Positions 38,895 through 47,120 of a stretch of DNA of 64,000 nucleotides are shown piece after piece. Made by a program: the position numbers and the translations under genes. The stretch's first letter is position 1. Each line of letters begins with the position of its first letter. The DNA comes from Neglectibacter timonensis. Its GTDB lineage: Bacteria > Bacillota > Clostridia > Oscillospirales > Acutalibacteraceae. The DNA is taken from assembly GCF_900048895.1 (NCBI RefSeq), contig NZ_LT160640.1, positions 1 to 64,000 on the forward strand, in the 5' to 3' direction. The notes beneath the pieces were generated by a model. That model was not told the DNA's origin, made no database searches, and worked only from the letters and a program-made list of their open reading frames with translations.

Positions 38895-39902
38895 ATGGCT
38901 GTAAGCTTAAAGGATGTTGCAAATCTTGCAGGAGTGTCTGCAACTACGGTTTCCCATGTGATGAACCGGACACGGTACGTTAAACCGGAGACGGTTGAAA
39001 GGGTTCATCAGGCCTTGGAAGAATTGGGCTATGTGAATAATTCGGCTGCCCGACTGCTTCGTGCAGGCAGATCTTTCACCGTTGGGGTGATGGTCAACGG
39101 CTATGCCAATTCCTTTTTCCTGGAAATACTGGAAGGGATCGAATCCGTGTTGGAAACTGAAAATTACAGCATGATTATCGGCAATGCGGAGGGAAGCACG
39201 GCACAGGAATCCCGCATTCAGCGTGCTGTACGGGAATTTGCCTCCTGGCAGGTTGACGGGGTCATTGTCTTTGGACAATCCTACCGGGAAAACAGGCTGC
39301 TGTTTCAAAAGCTCAGCTGTCCCGTGGTATGTATCGAAACCTTTGGAGGAGAACAGGCGGATCATGTGATGATTGACGGACGGAAAGCCTGCAGTGAAGC
39401 CGTAAAGGCTATGCTTGCCTCCGGAGGAAAAGCCGTGGGATGTATCGGCGGCACCCCGTCGGCCGATACCAGCGCGGAACGGATTGAGGGGTACAAGACC
39501 GCCCTGATGGCTGCGGGGATAGAGCCGAGAGAAAATTGGATAGCAGACGGCGGTTCTACCTTAGAGGGCGGGTACACAGCAGCCTGCAGGCTGCTGGAAA
39601 GAGAAAAAATAGACAGTCTGCTGGTCTGCAATAATTTGATGACTTTGGGATGTGTCAAGGCTTTGTCGGAAAAAGGGAAGATTGCCGGAAAGGATATCCG
39701 TCTTGTTGGCTATGATGATGATGGATGGAGAGCCGTTTTTCATCCGGGGGTTTCTTCTATCCGTCCGCCTTTGAAAAAGATGGGGACAGAGGCGGCGCGG
39801 TGTCTGGTGGGAAGGATGCAGGATCCATCGCTTCCTATCAGGAAAATTATGCTGTCCAGCCAATTGATTCTGCGAGGCTCTGAAGGACTGCAGAATTATT
39901 AA
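38895..39902 (+). CDS. LacI-family transcriptional regulator
   Basis: A 335-residue repressor. The N-terminal helix-turn-helix (VSLKDVANLAGVSATTVSHVMN) and hinge helix (NNSAARLLRAGRS) are followed by a periplasmic-binding-like sugar-sensing domain (GVMVNGYANSFFLEILEG, VIVFGQ, LVGYDDDGW). It lies 27 bases after the hydrolase and is probably co-transcribed, so it would repress itself through the palindrome at 37424-37469. The inducer is likely a ketose or its phosphate. Confidence 0.93.
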   Translation: MAVSLKDVANLAGVSATTVSHVMNRTRYVKPETVERVHQALEELGYVNNSAARLLRAGRSFTVGVMVNGYANSFFLEILEGIESVLETENYSMIIGNAEGSTAQESRIQRAVREFASWQVDGVIVFGQSYRENRLLFQKLSCPVVCIETFGGEQADHVMIDGRKACSEAVKAMLASGGKAVGCIGGTPSADTSAERIEGYKTALMAAGIEPRENWIADGGSTLEGGYTAACRLLEREKIDSLLVCNNLMTLGCVKALSEKGKIAGKDIRLVGYDDDGWRAVFHPGVSSIRPPLKKMGTEAARCLVGRMQDPSLPIRKIMLSSQLILRGSEGLQNY

Positions 39903-39914
39903 AGGCCAGGAGAA

Positions 39915-39956
39915 AACAGAGACTGCTGCGAAGGTTTTTGCAGCAGTCTCTGTTCC
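39915..39956 (+). terminator. Terminator of the hydrolase-lacI operon
   Basis: A perfect 15-bp stem (39915-39929 with 39940-39954). The T-run after it is short. Confidence 0.7.
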
Positions 39957-40024
39957 ATAATAGCGAATTCCACGTTTGGCCTCTTAGCAAGAAAGCGGTG
40001 AAAAGCGGAATTTCTGTCCGGGCC

Positions 40025-40483
40025 TTATAGCCGCAGCCCCTTGATATCCTTGATGCGGGAGAGGATGCTGTTACAGCTGCAGCTCACCACACCGGGCAGA
40101 CGGTCAATCGTCTCCTGAATCAGCTTTTCCATTTCTTCTTGAGAAGACGCCACTGCATGGACATGGAGCTTGTCTCTCCCGGTGACGCGGTAGATCTGCG
40201 TGACGGTTTCATTCTGAAAGAGGAGTGTGGTCGCCTGTGCCAGCGCCTCCGGCAGGAATTCCATTTCAAAATAACAGGAAACCGCACCGCTGATTTTTTG
40301 CGGATTGACTATGGTTGTGTATTCTTCGATGATACCGCGTTTCTCCAATGCCTGCACCCTCATTTTGACAGCAACCCTGGAAATACCCACCTGTTCTCCT
40401 AGCTCAGAGTAGGAAATGCGGGCGTTCTTTATCAGCAGCTGCACGATTTTTTGATCCAGTTCGTCCAGTCCGTCCAGAAACAT
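40025..40483 (-). CDS. Lrp/AsnC-family transcriptional regulator
   Basis: A 152-residue regulator with an N-terminal HTH (LDELDQKIVQLLIKNARISYSELGEQVGISRVAVKMRVQALEKRGII) and a C-terminal RAM ligand-binding domain (ETVTQIYRVTGRDKLHVHAVAS, ETIDRLPGVVS). The family senses amino acids or related small molecules. The ATG at 40483 follows GGAGG by seven bases. It is divergent from a MATE exporter with back-to-back promoters, so it probably controls that exporter and itself. Confidence 0.93.
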   Translation of the reverse strand: MFLDGLDELDQKIVQLLIKNARISYSELGEQVGISRVAVKMRVQALEKRGIIEEYTTIVNPQKISGAVSCYFEMEFLPEALAQATTLLFQNETVTQIYRVTGRDKLHVHAVASSQEEMEKLIQETIDRLPGVVSCSCNSILSRIKDIKGLRL

Positions 40484-40508
40484 GAGAAAACCTCCGGCAG
40501 TTTTTTTC

Positions 40509-40574
40509 ATTATAGAAAAGATTTGCTGAAAATGCAATTGGAAGATTGACATTTATAAAACTGATTGATAAAAT
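40509..40574. promoter_or_regulatory. Back-to-back promoters of the Lrp and MATE genes
   Basis: Plus strand: TTGACA (40546-40551), 17 bases, TAAAAT (40569-40574) for the MATE gene. Minus strand: TTGCAT (40532-40537), 17 bases, TATAAT (40509-40514) for the regulator. The two -35 boxes are only eight bases apart, so one bound protein could affect both. Confidence 0.82.
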
Positions 40575-40575
40575 T

Positions 40576-40606
40576 GTTTCGATATGTAATATGAAAATTT
40601 CGAAAC
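40576..40606. promoter_or_regulatory. Inverted repeat in the MATE leader, candidate operator
   Basis: GTTTCGA (40576-40582) and TCGAAAC (40600-40606) form an inverted repeat with a 17-base AT-rich centre, right after the -10 box of the MATE promoter. Spacing and an AT centre fit Lrp-type binding. Confidence 0.45.
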
Positions 40607-40623
40607 GTAAGCGGGAGAAAGAA

Positions 40624-42009
40624 ATGAATGGAGATCTGACGCACGGTCCTGTCATGAAGACCATGCTTCGTTTTGCGATTCCCATGATTGTGGGAAATTT
40701 GCTGCAGCAGTGCTATAACGTGGCGGACACCTTAATTGTCGGGCGTTTTTTGGGCGCGAATGCATTGGCGGCAGTGGGGTCTTCCTATACGCTGATGACC
40801 TTTCTGACCTCTATTTTGTTGGGCCTGTGTATGGGCAGCAGCGCTGTGTTTTCCATCCGTTTTGGCCAGAAAGACGAGAATGCGCTGAAAGAAGGGATTT
40901 TTGCATCCTTCCTGCTGATTCTGTTTTTTACCGTACTGTTAAATGTGGCTACGTTGGCAGGTATGGATGGTATGATTCTTTTTCTGCAGGTTCCCGAAGA
41001 AATATGTGGGTTGATGAAGGAATACCTGTCGGTTATTTTTTGCGGTATTGCGGCTACCTTTCTATACAACTATTTTGCGTCGCTTTTACGCGCCGTAGGA
41101 AATTCTCTGGCGCCTCTGCTGTTCCTGGCGGTTTCTGCCCTGCTGAATATTGCGCTGGATTTTTGGTTTGTGCTGGGTCTCGGCCGGGGTGTGGCAGGCG
41201 CGGCGGAAGCAACCGTCCTTTCTCAGTTTGTTTCCGGAATCGGAATTTCGGTATATACCTGGGTAAGCTTTCCCAACCTGCGGATTTCCAGGAAGCACTG
41301 CCGTATCCGCTGGAGATGCTTGAAAGAAATCGGAAGCTTTTCTTTTTTGACCTGTATCCAGCAATCTGTAATGAACCTGGGAATTTTGATGGTACAAGGG
41401 CTCGTAAACAGCTTTGGAACAACGGTGATGGCGGCCTTTGCAGCCGCTGTGAAGATAGACTCCTTTGCCTATATGCCAGTACAGGATTTCGGAAATGCAT
41501 TTTCTACGTTTATTGCTCAAAATTATGGAGCCCGGCAGGAAAAGAGGATTCGTTCCGGGCTGAAAGGGGCTGTGCTGGCCGCTTTGGCATTCTGCACGGC
41601 GGTTTCTGTGCTTGTCTGTGTGTTTGCGCGTCCGCTGATGCAGCTTTTTGTCAGTGCGGAAGAGGGGGCGGTGATAGTTGAAGGAGTTCGCTATCTGCGG
41701 ATCGAGGGGGCTTTCTATTGTGGAATCGGCTGCCTGTTTTTGCTGTATGGACTGTACAGGGCGCTGGCAAAGCCTGGAATGTCGGTAGTCCTTACGATGA
41801 TTTCTTTGGGAACCCGTGTGGCGTTGGCCTATCTTCTTTCCTCGATTCCCTTTTTAGGAGTGACGGGAATCTGGTGGTCTGTGCCGATTGGCTGGGGACT
41901 GGCAGATATTACCGGATTGGTCTATTACAGAATAAAAAAGAAAAAATTGATTTGCTGGGCAGCCGCAGATTTGCTCGAAAAGGCGGTCGAGCCGAAAATT
42001 TCCTCATGA
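40624..42009 (+). CDS. MATE-family multidrug/metabolite exporter
   Basis: A 461-residue transporter with about twelve hydrophobic helices. The N-terminal MATE signature reads LRFAIPMIVGNLLQQCYNVADTLIVGRFLGANALAAVG; a second-half copy follows (VQGLVNSFGTTVMAAFAAAVKIDSFAYMP). It exports cationic compounds by exchange for protons or sodium. The start at 40624 matches family N-termini; ATG at 40591 is possible, while the frame to 40546 would begin inside the -35 box. Divergent Lrp regulator suggests export of an amino acid or a related compound. Confidence 0.93.
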   Translation: MNGDLTHGPVMKTMLRFAIPMIVGNLLQQCYNVADTLIVGRFLGANALAAVGSSYTLMTFLTSILLGLCMGSSAVFSIRFGQKDENALKEGIFASFLLILFFTVLLNVATLAGMDGMILFLQVPEEICGLMKEYLSVIFCGIAATFLYNYFASLLRAVGNSLAPLLFLAVSALLNIALDFWFVLGLGRGVAGAAEATVLSQFVSGIGISVYTWVSFPNLRISRKHCRIRWRCLKEIGSFSFLTCIQQSVMNLGILMVQGLVNSFGTTVMAAFAAAVKIDSFAYMPVQDFGNAFSTFIAQNYGARQEKRIRSGLKGAVLAALAFCTAVSVLVCVFARPLMQLFVSAEEGAVIVEGVRYLRIEGAFYCGIGCLFLLYGLYRALAKPGMSVVLTMISLGTRVALAYLLSSIPFLGVTGIWWSVPIGWGLADITGLVYYRIKKKKLICWAAADLLEKAVEPKISS

Positions 42010-42165
42010 GGGTATTGCTTCTACCGGGATTTTACTGTCAGAAGAAGCGTCTTGCACTTTTGACCGGGCAGAGTTAAAATAAAAGCAGGAATGCGGGAGC
42101 TCCCCGGCAACAGGTTTTCATGGAGTTTTATCTTTTAAAATGGTGCTCTGATGGGGGGAGAGTAC

Positions 42166-42684
42166 ATGATGTTAGAAACCGATAGACTGGTTATACGTGA
42201 AATGACACAAGATGATTTTGGTGCACTGTGCAAAATCATGTGCGATGAAGAAGTAATGCGGGCCTCCTATGAAAGTGCATTTACAGAGGGAGAAGTTCAG
42301 AGCTGGTTAAACAGACACATTAAAAGATACGAGACGCTTGGTTTTGGGCTTTGGGCTGTTGTGTTAAAGGAAAATAATGAAATGATCGGCCAATGTGGCC
42401 TGACAATACAAAACTGGAAAAGCAAGAATGTGCTTGAAATAGGATATCTATTTCAAAAGGCTTATTGGCATAAAGGATATGCAACGGAGGCTGCAATGGC
42501 GTGCAAAGAATATGCATACACTGCTCTTGATGCGGACGCAGTGTATTCCATGATTCGGGAGACGAATAGTTCGTCACAAAATGTTGCGGTCAGAATTGGC
42601 ATGAAGATAGTTGATAGGGATATAAAGAATTTTCGATGTGTGGATATGAATTTTTTGTTGTATGGCATAGAGAGAGGCGTATAA
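42166..42684 (+). CDS. GNAT-family N-acetyltransferase, RimJ/RimL type
   Basis: A 172-residue acetyltransferase beginning MLETDRLVIREMTQDDF, with LEIGYLFQKAYWHKGYATEAAMACKEYA as the acetyl-CoA motif and SQNVAVRIGMKIV late. The order matches RimJ/RimL proteins acting on N-termini or small molecules. GGGGAG lies just before the ATG at 42166. It stands alone; the sequence is AT-richer than that of the MATE gene. Confidence 0.85.
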   Translation: MMLETDRLVIREMTQDDFGALCKIMCDEEVMRASYESAFTEGEVQSWLNRHIKRYETLGFGLWAVVLKENNEMIGQCGLTIQNWKSKNVLEIGYLFQKAYWHKGYATEAAMACKEYAYTALDADAVYSMIRETNSSSQNVAVRIGMKIVDRDIKNFRCVDMNFLLYGIERGV

Positions 42685-42858
42685 ACGTTTTATAAGGCTT
42701 TATAAACACGCTTAGTTGTAAAAGGATTTCCGTTTGTAAAATCAATATGCGAATGCAGATGAGGAGGTCTTGTTTTCCGGTTTTGCCGGCAGAACGGAAT
42801 TCCGAACGGGTCTTGCAGAGAATTGGGCAGAGAAGATTCTCGAACTTAAGAAAGGACA

Positions 42859-44016
42859 ATGAACAGAATAGTGAGAAGCATTAAAAAAGGCGCTAGGTGT
42901 TGGGCTGGGATTTTTCTGTCGGCTCTTCTGATGTTTACTATGTATGCCTGTACAGGGAAAGCGCAGGAATTGGAAAGCTCTGTCAAAAACGAATCTTTTG
43001 CCTCCGAAAGCGTGAATTTGGGGGAGAGCGACAGCCCGGCAGTTTCCTCCGAAGAGGATAGGCTGCAGGAAAGGGGGATTTTGAGGGAAGAGCTCAGCAG
43101 AAAGAGATCGCGGTATGAAAGTCTGGAATATTGGGCCTGCCTGGAAAAGGATTCCTCTAAACCGGCTGATGTATTTCTTCTCAGTCCGACTGTCGATATG
43201 GGGACTGCCGGCAACTATAACTTGTCGCTGGAGGACGCTGGAATGAAGGAAAAGTTAAAGGGCGCCATGACCATGCAGCGTGGTATCTATGACGGTACGG
43301 CCCGTGTTTTCTCCCCCTATTACAGGGAGGCGGCTTTTTCTGTTTATTCACTGCCCAAGGAAGAGGCCGAACCCTATTTTGAGATTGCCTATGAAGATGT
43401 CAAAGAGGCGTTTCTCTATTACATGGAAAACTACAATGGCGGCAGGCCGTTTTTTTTAGCCGGTTTTTCCCAGGGATCCGATATGGTGCTCCGACTGCTC
43501 AAGGATGTCTTCCAGCAGGAGGAGTACAGGGAATTGTTGATCGCGGCTTATTGCCCGGGTTGGCGTGTGACAGAGAAGGATCTGGAAGAAGCGCCCTGGC
43601 TGAAAATGGCACAGGGTGAGACAGATCTTGGAGTGATCATATCCTACAATACCGAAGCTGTTGAAGTGGAGGATTCGCTGATGGTTCCTTTGGGGGAAAA
43701 GGCCCTTTCCATCAATCCTCTGAATTGGAAGACCGACGGTACCAGTGCCGGCCGGTCAGAAAATCTGGGCGCCTGTTTTATCAATTCCGAAGGCAGGATC
43801 ACTTCGGAAATCCCGCAGCTTACAGGGGCTTATCTCGATCTCAGGCGGGGAACACTGAAAGTTCCGGATATCAAAGAGGCAGATTATTTGAATTCGTCTT
43901 TTCCAGAAGGTGTCTATCATCTGTATGACTATATGTTTTTTTACCGGAACCTACAGAAGAATGTGGGAGACCGGTATGCTGCATATCAGGAAAGTGCCAG
44001 TGCTGCTGTAGCCTGA
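42859..44016 (+). CDS. DUF3089 alpha/beta-hydrolase lipoprotein
   Basis: A 385-residue secreted lipoprotein. A signal sequence ends in a lipobox-like MYAC near residue 31, followed by a Ser/Glu-rich linker. The DUF3089 hydrolase core has DVFLLSPTVDM, SPYYREAAF and the nucleophile elbow GFSQGS (serine nucleophile). It is a predicted esterase or lipase of the cell surface; substrate unknown. It ends before a hairpin terminator at 44037-44080. Confidence 0.85.
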   Translation: MNRIVRSIKKGARCWAGIFLSALLMFTMYACTGKAQELESSVKNESFASESVNLGESDSPAVSSEEDRLQERGILREELSRKRSRYESLEYWACLEKDSSKPADVFLLSPTVDMGTAGNYNLSLEDAGMKEKLKGAMTMQRGIYDGTARVFSPYYREAAFSVYSLPKEEAEPYFEIAYEDVKEAFLYYMENYNGGRPFFLAGFSQGSDMVLRLLKDVFQQEEYRELLIAAYCPGWRVTEKDLEEAPWLKMAQGETDLGVIISYNTEAVEVEDSLMVPLGEKALSINPLNWKTDGTSAGRSENLGACFINSEGRITSEIPQLTGAYLDLRRGTLKVPDIKEADYLNSSFPEGVYHLYDYMFFYRNLQKNVGDRYAAYQESASAAVA

Positions 44017-44036
44017 ATTGGCTGATAAATCGGGAG

Positions 44037-44084
44037 AATCCCCCTAGAACGGTTTTCGTACAGGCCGTTTCAGGGGGATTTTGT
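44037..44084 (+). terminator. Terminator of the DUF3089 gene
   Basis: AATCCCCCT (44037-44045) pairs with AGGGGGATT (44072-44080), with further pairing of GAACGG and CCGTTTC inside. TT follows; moderate strength. Confidence 0.65.
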
Positions 44085-44167
44085 GCGTGTGGGCTGGCCG
44101 CTTCCATCCTGCGTCATTTCTCCATACGAGTGGCGCCCTATTTGGATGGTTCATAGTGTAAAGTCAA

Positions 44168-44202
44168 ATATAATTGACATTTTAGATTATATATCATACA
44201 AT
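44168..44202 (+). promoter_or_regulatory. Promoter of the HTH module with inverted repeat
   Basis: TTGACA (44174-44179), 17 bases, TACAAT (44197-44202). ATATAAT (44168-44174) and ATTATAT (44186-44192) form an inverted repeat with an 11-base centre across the -35 box, a likely operator for the HTH protein encoded directly after. Confidence 0.75.
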
Positions 44203-44221
44203 ATTAAGCAGAGGTGGTGAG

Positions 44222-44419
44222 ATGGGTAAGAATCTAAAGTTGAAAGCGGCACGGGCGGCAATGGATATGACGCAGCAGGAGCTGGCTGATGCGGTAAGTG
44301 TAACCCGTCAGACAATCGTTGCCATCGAACGGGGAGATTATAATCCTACGGTCAGGCTCTGTATTGAAATCTGCAAGGTTCTTGGCAAAACCCTGGATGA
44401 ACTGTTTTGGGATTCCTAA
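44222..44419 (+). CDS. Small XRE-family HTH regulator
   Basis: A 65-residue single-domain Cro/CI-type DNA-binding protein ([56 protein letters not shown]), of the YozG class. GGTGGTGAG precedes the ATG. It leads a three-gene module with two small membrane proteins, an arrangement common in Firmicutes. Confidence 0.93.
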   Translation: MGKNLKLKAARAAMDMTQQELADAVSVTRQTIVAIERGDYNPTVRLCIEICKVLGKTLDELFWDS

Positions 44420-44453
44420 AAGCCGGATTGATTTGAGAAGGGAGTTTTAATAG

Positions 44454-44909
44454 ATGAGGTGTCGAAATAATCTGGACGAGCGGCAGCTGCTGCAGAGAGG
44501 CAATGTGTTTCAGCATACCTTGATTCTGCTGGTGGTTTTGCTGATAGCTAATGCGTTCCTGAAAGAAGAAGGGATCGTCTGGGCGGAGGGAATGTGGGAA
44601 AACATATTGATTGTCTGGGCCGCAATCAGCCTCTGTTTCTGTGAATTCATCTTTTTGGAGATTTATCCCATGGGAAAAGGGCAGACCGCATTCTATGCAG
44701 TATTGGGGATTGCAGGAATGGCTATTTTGGGAATGAGCTTCTTTCATCTGGCAGCCGGTACAGAAAGCCTCACGGATGGGTATATGCTTACTTCCCAGGG
44801 GGGAATGGTTCTGGAAGCGGTATTCCTGATCGTGATATTTTTGGTGTCTGTTTTCCAAAAGCTGTATCACAGAAAGAGGAGGGAAGATGAAGATGAAGAT
44901 GAAGAATAG
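44454..44909 (+). CDS. DUF6773-like membrane protein
   Basis: A 151-residue protein with four hydrophobic segments, an N-terminal DERQLLQRGNVFQHT motif, and a highly charged tail of Arg/Lys then Glu/Asp repeats. It resembles DUF6773 membrane proteins found beside small HTH regulators. Function unknown; it may sense membrane state for the regulator. It overlaps the next gene by 23 bases. Confidence 0.72.
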   Translation: MRCRNNLDERQLLQRGNVFQHTLILLVVLLIANAFLKEEGIVWAEGMWENILIVWAAISLCFCEFIFLEIYPMGKGQTAFYAVLGIAGMAILGMSFFHLAAGTESLTDGYMLTSQGGMVLEAVFLIVIFLVSVFQKLYHRKRREDEDEDEE

Positions 44910-45105
44910 GGAAAATGCCTTTCTAAAATACTGGCCATGGCTGCTTCCGGCCGGGGCCGTGATTGCGGCGGCCGGCCGGCTTTTGGGAACATTTGGAATG
45001 CTGCCGGATTTCTGGATGGGATTCTTGGAAGGTTCCGGCTGCCTGTTGGCGTTGTTGGGAGCTGCGATGCTGATTGTAAGCTTTGCAGAGAAACGAAAAA
45101 AATAG
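44887..45105 (+). CDS. Small membrane protein, 72 residues
   Basis: Two hydrophobic helices (about 13-30 and 45-65) flanked by Lys-rich ends. GAGGAGGGAAG ahead of the ATG and the 23-base overlap with the preceding gene indicate translational coupling. No family recognised. It completes the HTH/membrane module. Confidence 0.75.
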   Translation: MKMKMKNRENAFLKYWPWLLPAGAVIAAAGRLLGTFGMLPDFWMGFLEGSGCLLALLGAAMLIVSFAEKRKK

Positions 45106-45127
45106 TCTTTCTTTCTTTCCGGTCCAT

Positions 45128-45136
45128 TGCTATAAT
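45128..45136 (+). promoter_or_regulatory. Extended -10 promoter of asnA
   Basis: TTGC followed by a perfect TATAAT (45131-45136) gives a TGN-TATAAT extended -10 element. The -35 region is poor. It lies 39 bases before the asnA start. Confidence 0.65.
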
Positions 45137-45175
45137 AAAGAGTAGAAATTAGTGTTCGGATGGGAGTAATGAAGC

Positions 45176-46177
45176 ATGACCATTATACCGGAAGGATATC
45201 AGGCGGCTCTCAGCCTTTATGAAACGCAGAGGGCCATTGGGCTGATCAAAAACGTATTCCAGGTTAAACTGAGCGCTGCACTGCACTTGAAGCGGGTGAC
45301 TGCGCCGCTGTTTGTGGATCCGGCAACAGGATTAAACGACGATCTCAACGGAGTGGAGCGCCCTGTAAGCTTTGACGTGCCGGCGGTTGGAAAGGACGCC
45401 CAGGTGGTCCACTCCCTGGCGAAATGGAAGCGGCTGGCGCTTCATGACTATGAGTTTTTTGTGGGTAACGGTCTGGTGACAGATATGAATGCCATTCGCC
45501 GGGACGAGGAGCTGGACAACCTGCATTCCATCTATGTGGACCAGTGGGACTGGGAAAAGGTGATCGACCGGAACATGCGCAGCGAACCCTATCTGCAGGA
45601 AACTGTGCGGCGGATCGTCAGCGCCATCTGTGGCACGCTGGATGAATTGAAATGGCAGTTCTCCAATTTGGAGACAGAGCTGTGCCGTGAAGTGACCTTT
45701 GTCACAGCACAGGAATTGGAGGATCGCTGGCCGGAGCTCACCCCGAAAGAACGGGAAAACGCTGTAGTCAGGGAGCACAAAACCGTGTTTATTGAGAAAA
45801 TTGGCGGAAAGCTGAAAAGCGGCGCCCGCCATGACGGCAGGGCGCCGGATTATGATGACTGGTCACTCAACGGGGATCTGCTTTTTTGGCACGATGTGCT
45901 CGGCCTTGCAATGGAGATCAGCAGCATGGGAATACGCGTGGATGCGGAAACTCTGGACCGGCAGCTGGCGGAGGCAGGTTGTGAGGAGAGACGGAATCTG
46001 CCGTTCCACCGCATGCTGCTTGAAGGTGAGCTGCCGCTGACAATTGGCGGTGGAATCGGCCAGAGCAGGCTTTGCATGCTTCTGCTGGGAAAGGCCCACA
46101 TAGGCGAAGTGCAGGCCTCCATGTGGGATAAAGAAACCCGGCGTATCTGCCGGGAAAACCAGATAGTCCTGTTGTGA
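45176..46177 (+). CDS. asnA: Aspartate--ammonia ligase
   Basis: A 333-residue AsnA, which makes asparagine from aspartate, ammonia and ATP with a class II tRNA-synthetase-like fold. Landmarks are FVDPATGLNDDLNGVERPVSFD, SLAKWKRLALHDYEF, GLVTDMNAIRRDEELDNLHSIYVDQWDWE and the C-terminal GGGIGQSRLCMLLL. Length is as usual. The glutamine-dependent AsnB is also encoded in this window (61750-63603), so both nitrogen donors are covered. Confidence 0.97.
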   Translation: MTIIPEGYQAALSLYETQRAIGLIKNVFQVKLSAALHLKRVTAPLFVDPATGLNDDLNGVERPVSFDVPAVGKDAQVVHSLAKWKRLALHDYEFFVGNGLVTDMNAIRRDEELDNLHSIYVDQWDWEKVIDRNMRSEPYLQETVRRIVSAICGTLDELKWQFSNLETELCREVTFVTAQELEDRWPELTPKERENAVVREHKTVFIEKIGGKLKSGARHDGRAPDYDDWSLNGDLLFWHDVLGLAMEISSMGIRVDAETLDRQLAEAGCEERRNLPFHRMLLEGELPLTIGGGIGQSRLCMLLLGKAHIGEVQASMWDKETRRICRENQIVLL

Positions 46178-46193
46178 CAGGCCGGGGGAGTCT

Positions 46194-46904
46194 ATGAGGC
46201 GGGAAGCGCGGGAAAATAAGAGGAAATTACTGATTAGGCGGCTCCTTTTCGGTCTGATTCTGCTTTTTGCGGCGGGGATCGGGGCTGTTTTTGGTGTGAA
46301 TACCTATGTGCAGGCCTCCGTGCAGGACAGAATCCTTACCGAGGAACAAGCGGCAGAGCTGGAAGAAATAGACTGTGTTTTGGTACTGGGATGCGGCCTG
46401 GAAGCCGACGGTTCTCCCAGCCCTATGCTGCATGACAGGCTTCAGCAGGGGGTAGCTCTTTACCAAAAGGAAGCAGCCCCCAAGCTGTTGGTCAGCGGGG
46501 ATCACGGCAGGGAAGAATATGATGAGGTCAATGCTATGAAACGGTTTGCTGAGGAACAAGGTGTTCCCTCAGAGGATGTATTCATGGATCATGCAGGTTT
46601 TTCTACCTATGAAAGCGTTTATCGGGCCCGGGATATCTTTCAGGTCAGGCGGATGGTCATTGTAACGCAGGAGTACCATTTATCGCGGGCACTGTACATT
46701 GCGAAGCGACTGGGGATAGAAGCCTGGGGTGTGCCTGCCGATCCCAGAACCTACAGCGGTCAGACCGCCAGAGACCTGCGTGAAATTTTGGCGCGGGATA
46801 AAGATTTCCTCACCTGCATTCTCAAGCCAAAGCCCACCTATCTGGGGAAAGCTATCCCGGTGAACGGCAATGGGAATTTGACCAATGATGGAAATTTGGA
46901 GTAA
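46194..46904 (+). CDS. SanA/ElyC/YdcF-like envelope protein (DUF218)
   Basis: A 236-residue protein with a basic N-terminus, one transmembrane helix (about 16-36) and a DUF218 domain outside the membrane: VLVLGCGLEADGSPSPMLHDRL, LLVSGDHG, VTQEYHLSRALYIAKRLG. SanA relatives affect envelope integrity and vancomycin tolerance; the biochemical activity is unclear. It lies 16 bases after asnA and is probably co-transcribed. Confidence 0.88.
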   Translation: MRREARENKRKLLIRRLLFGLILLFAAGIGAVFGVNTYVQASVQDRILTEEQAAELEEIDCVLVLGCGLEADGSPSPMLHDRLQQGVALYQKEAAPKLLVSGDHGREEYDEVNAMKRFAEEQGVPSEDVFMDHAGFSTYESVYRARDIFQVRRMVIVTQEYHLSRALYIAKRLGIEAWGVPADPRTYSGQTARDLREILARDKDFLTCILKPKPTYLGKAIPVNGNGNLTNDGNLE

Positions 46905-47009
46905 GTTTTCTTCTGTGTATAAGACGAATGCAAAGTGCTGGCAGTACTGGCAATATCATGAATATAAGGCGGTTGGGCAGGCGCTCTGAGGCATCTGCTG
47001 AACCATTTC

Positions 47010-47038
47010 TTGTTTTTTCCTTTTGGCTATGCTATAAT
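47010..47038 (+). promoter_or_regulatory. Promoter of the PASTA pseudokinase gene
   Basis: TTGTTT (47010-47015), 17 bases, TATAAT (47033-47038) with an upstream TGC making an extended -10. It overlaps the start of the longer possible frame and so supports the start at 47121. Confidence 0.75.
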
Positions 47039-47120
47039 AACCGCAGTTGCCTGCGATTTACAGTGGAAAACGGGAATGTTCCTGTTTTCTGCTGCGTTTG
47101 GCTTGGGTTGGGAGGACATG

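Noticed and set aside
40827-41681. A 284-residue alternative frame within the MATE gene
   Set aside because: Its Cys/Arg/Tyr-rich composition is typical of a frameshifted copy of a membrane protein; the MATE frame has the family motifs.
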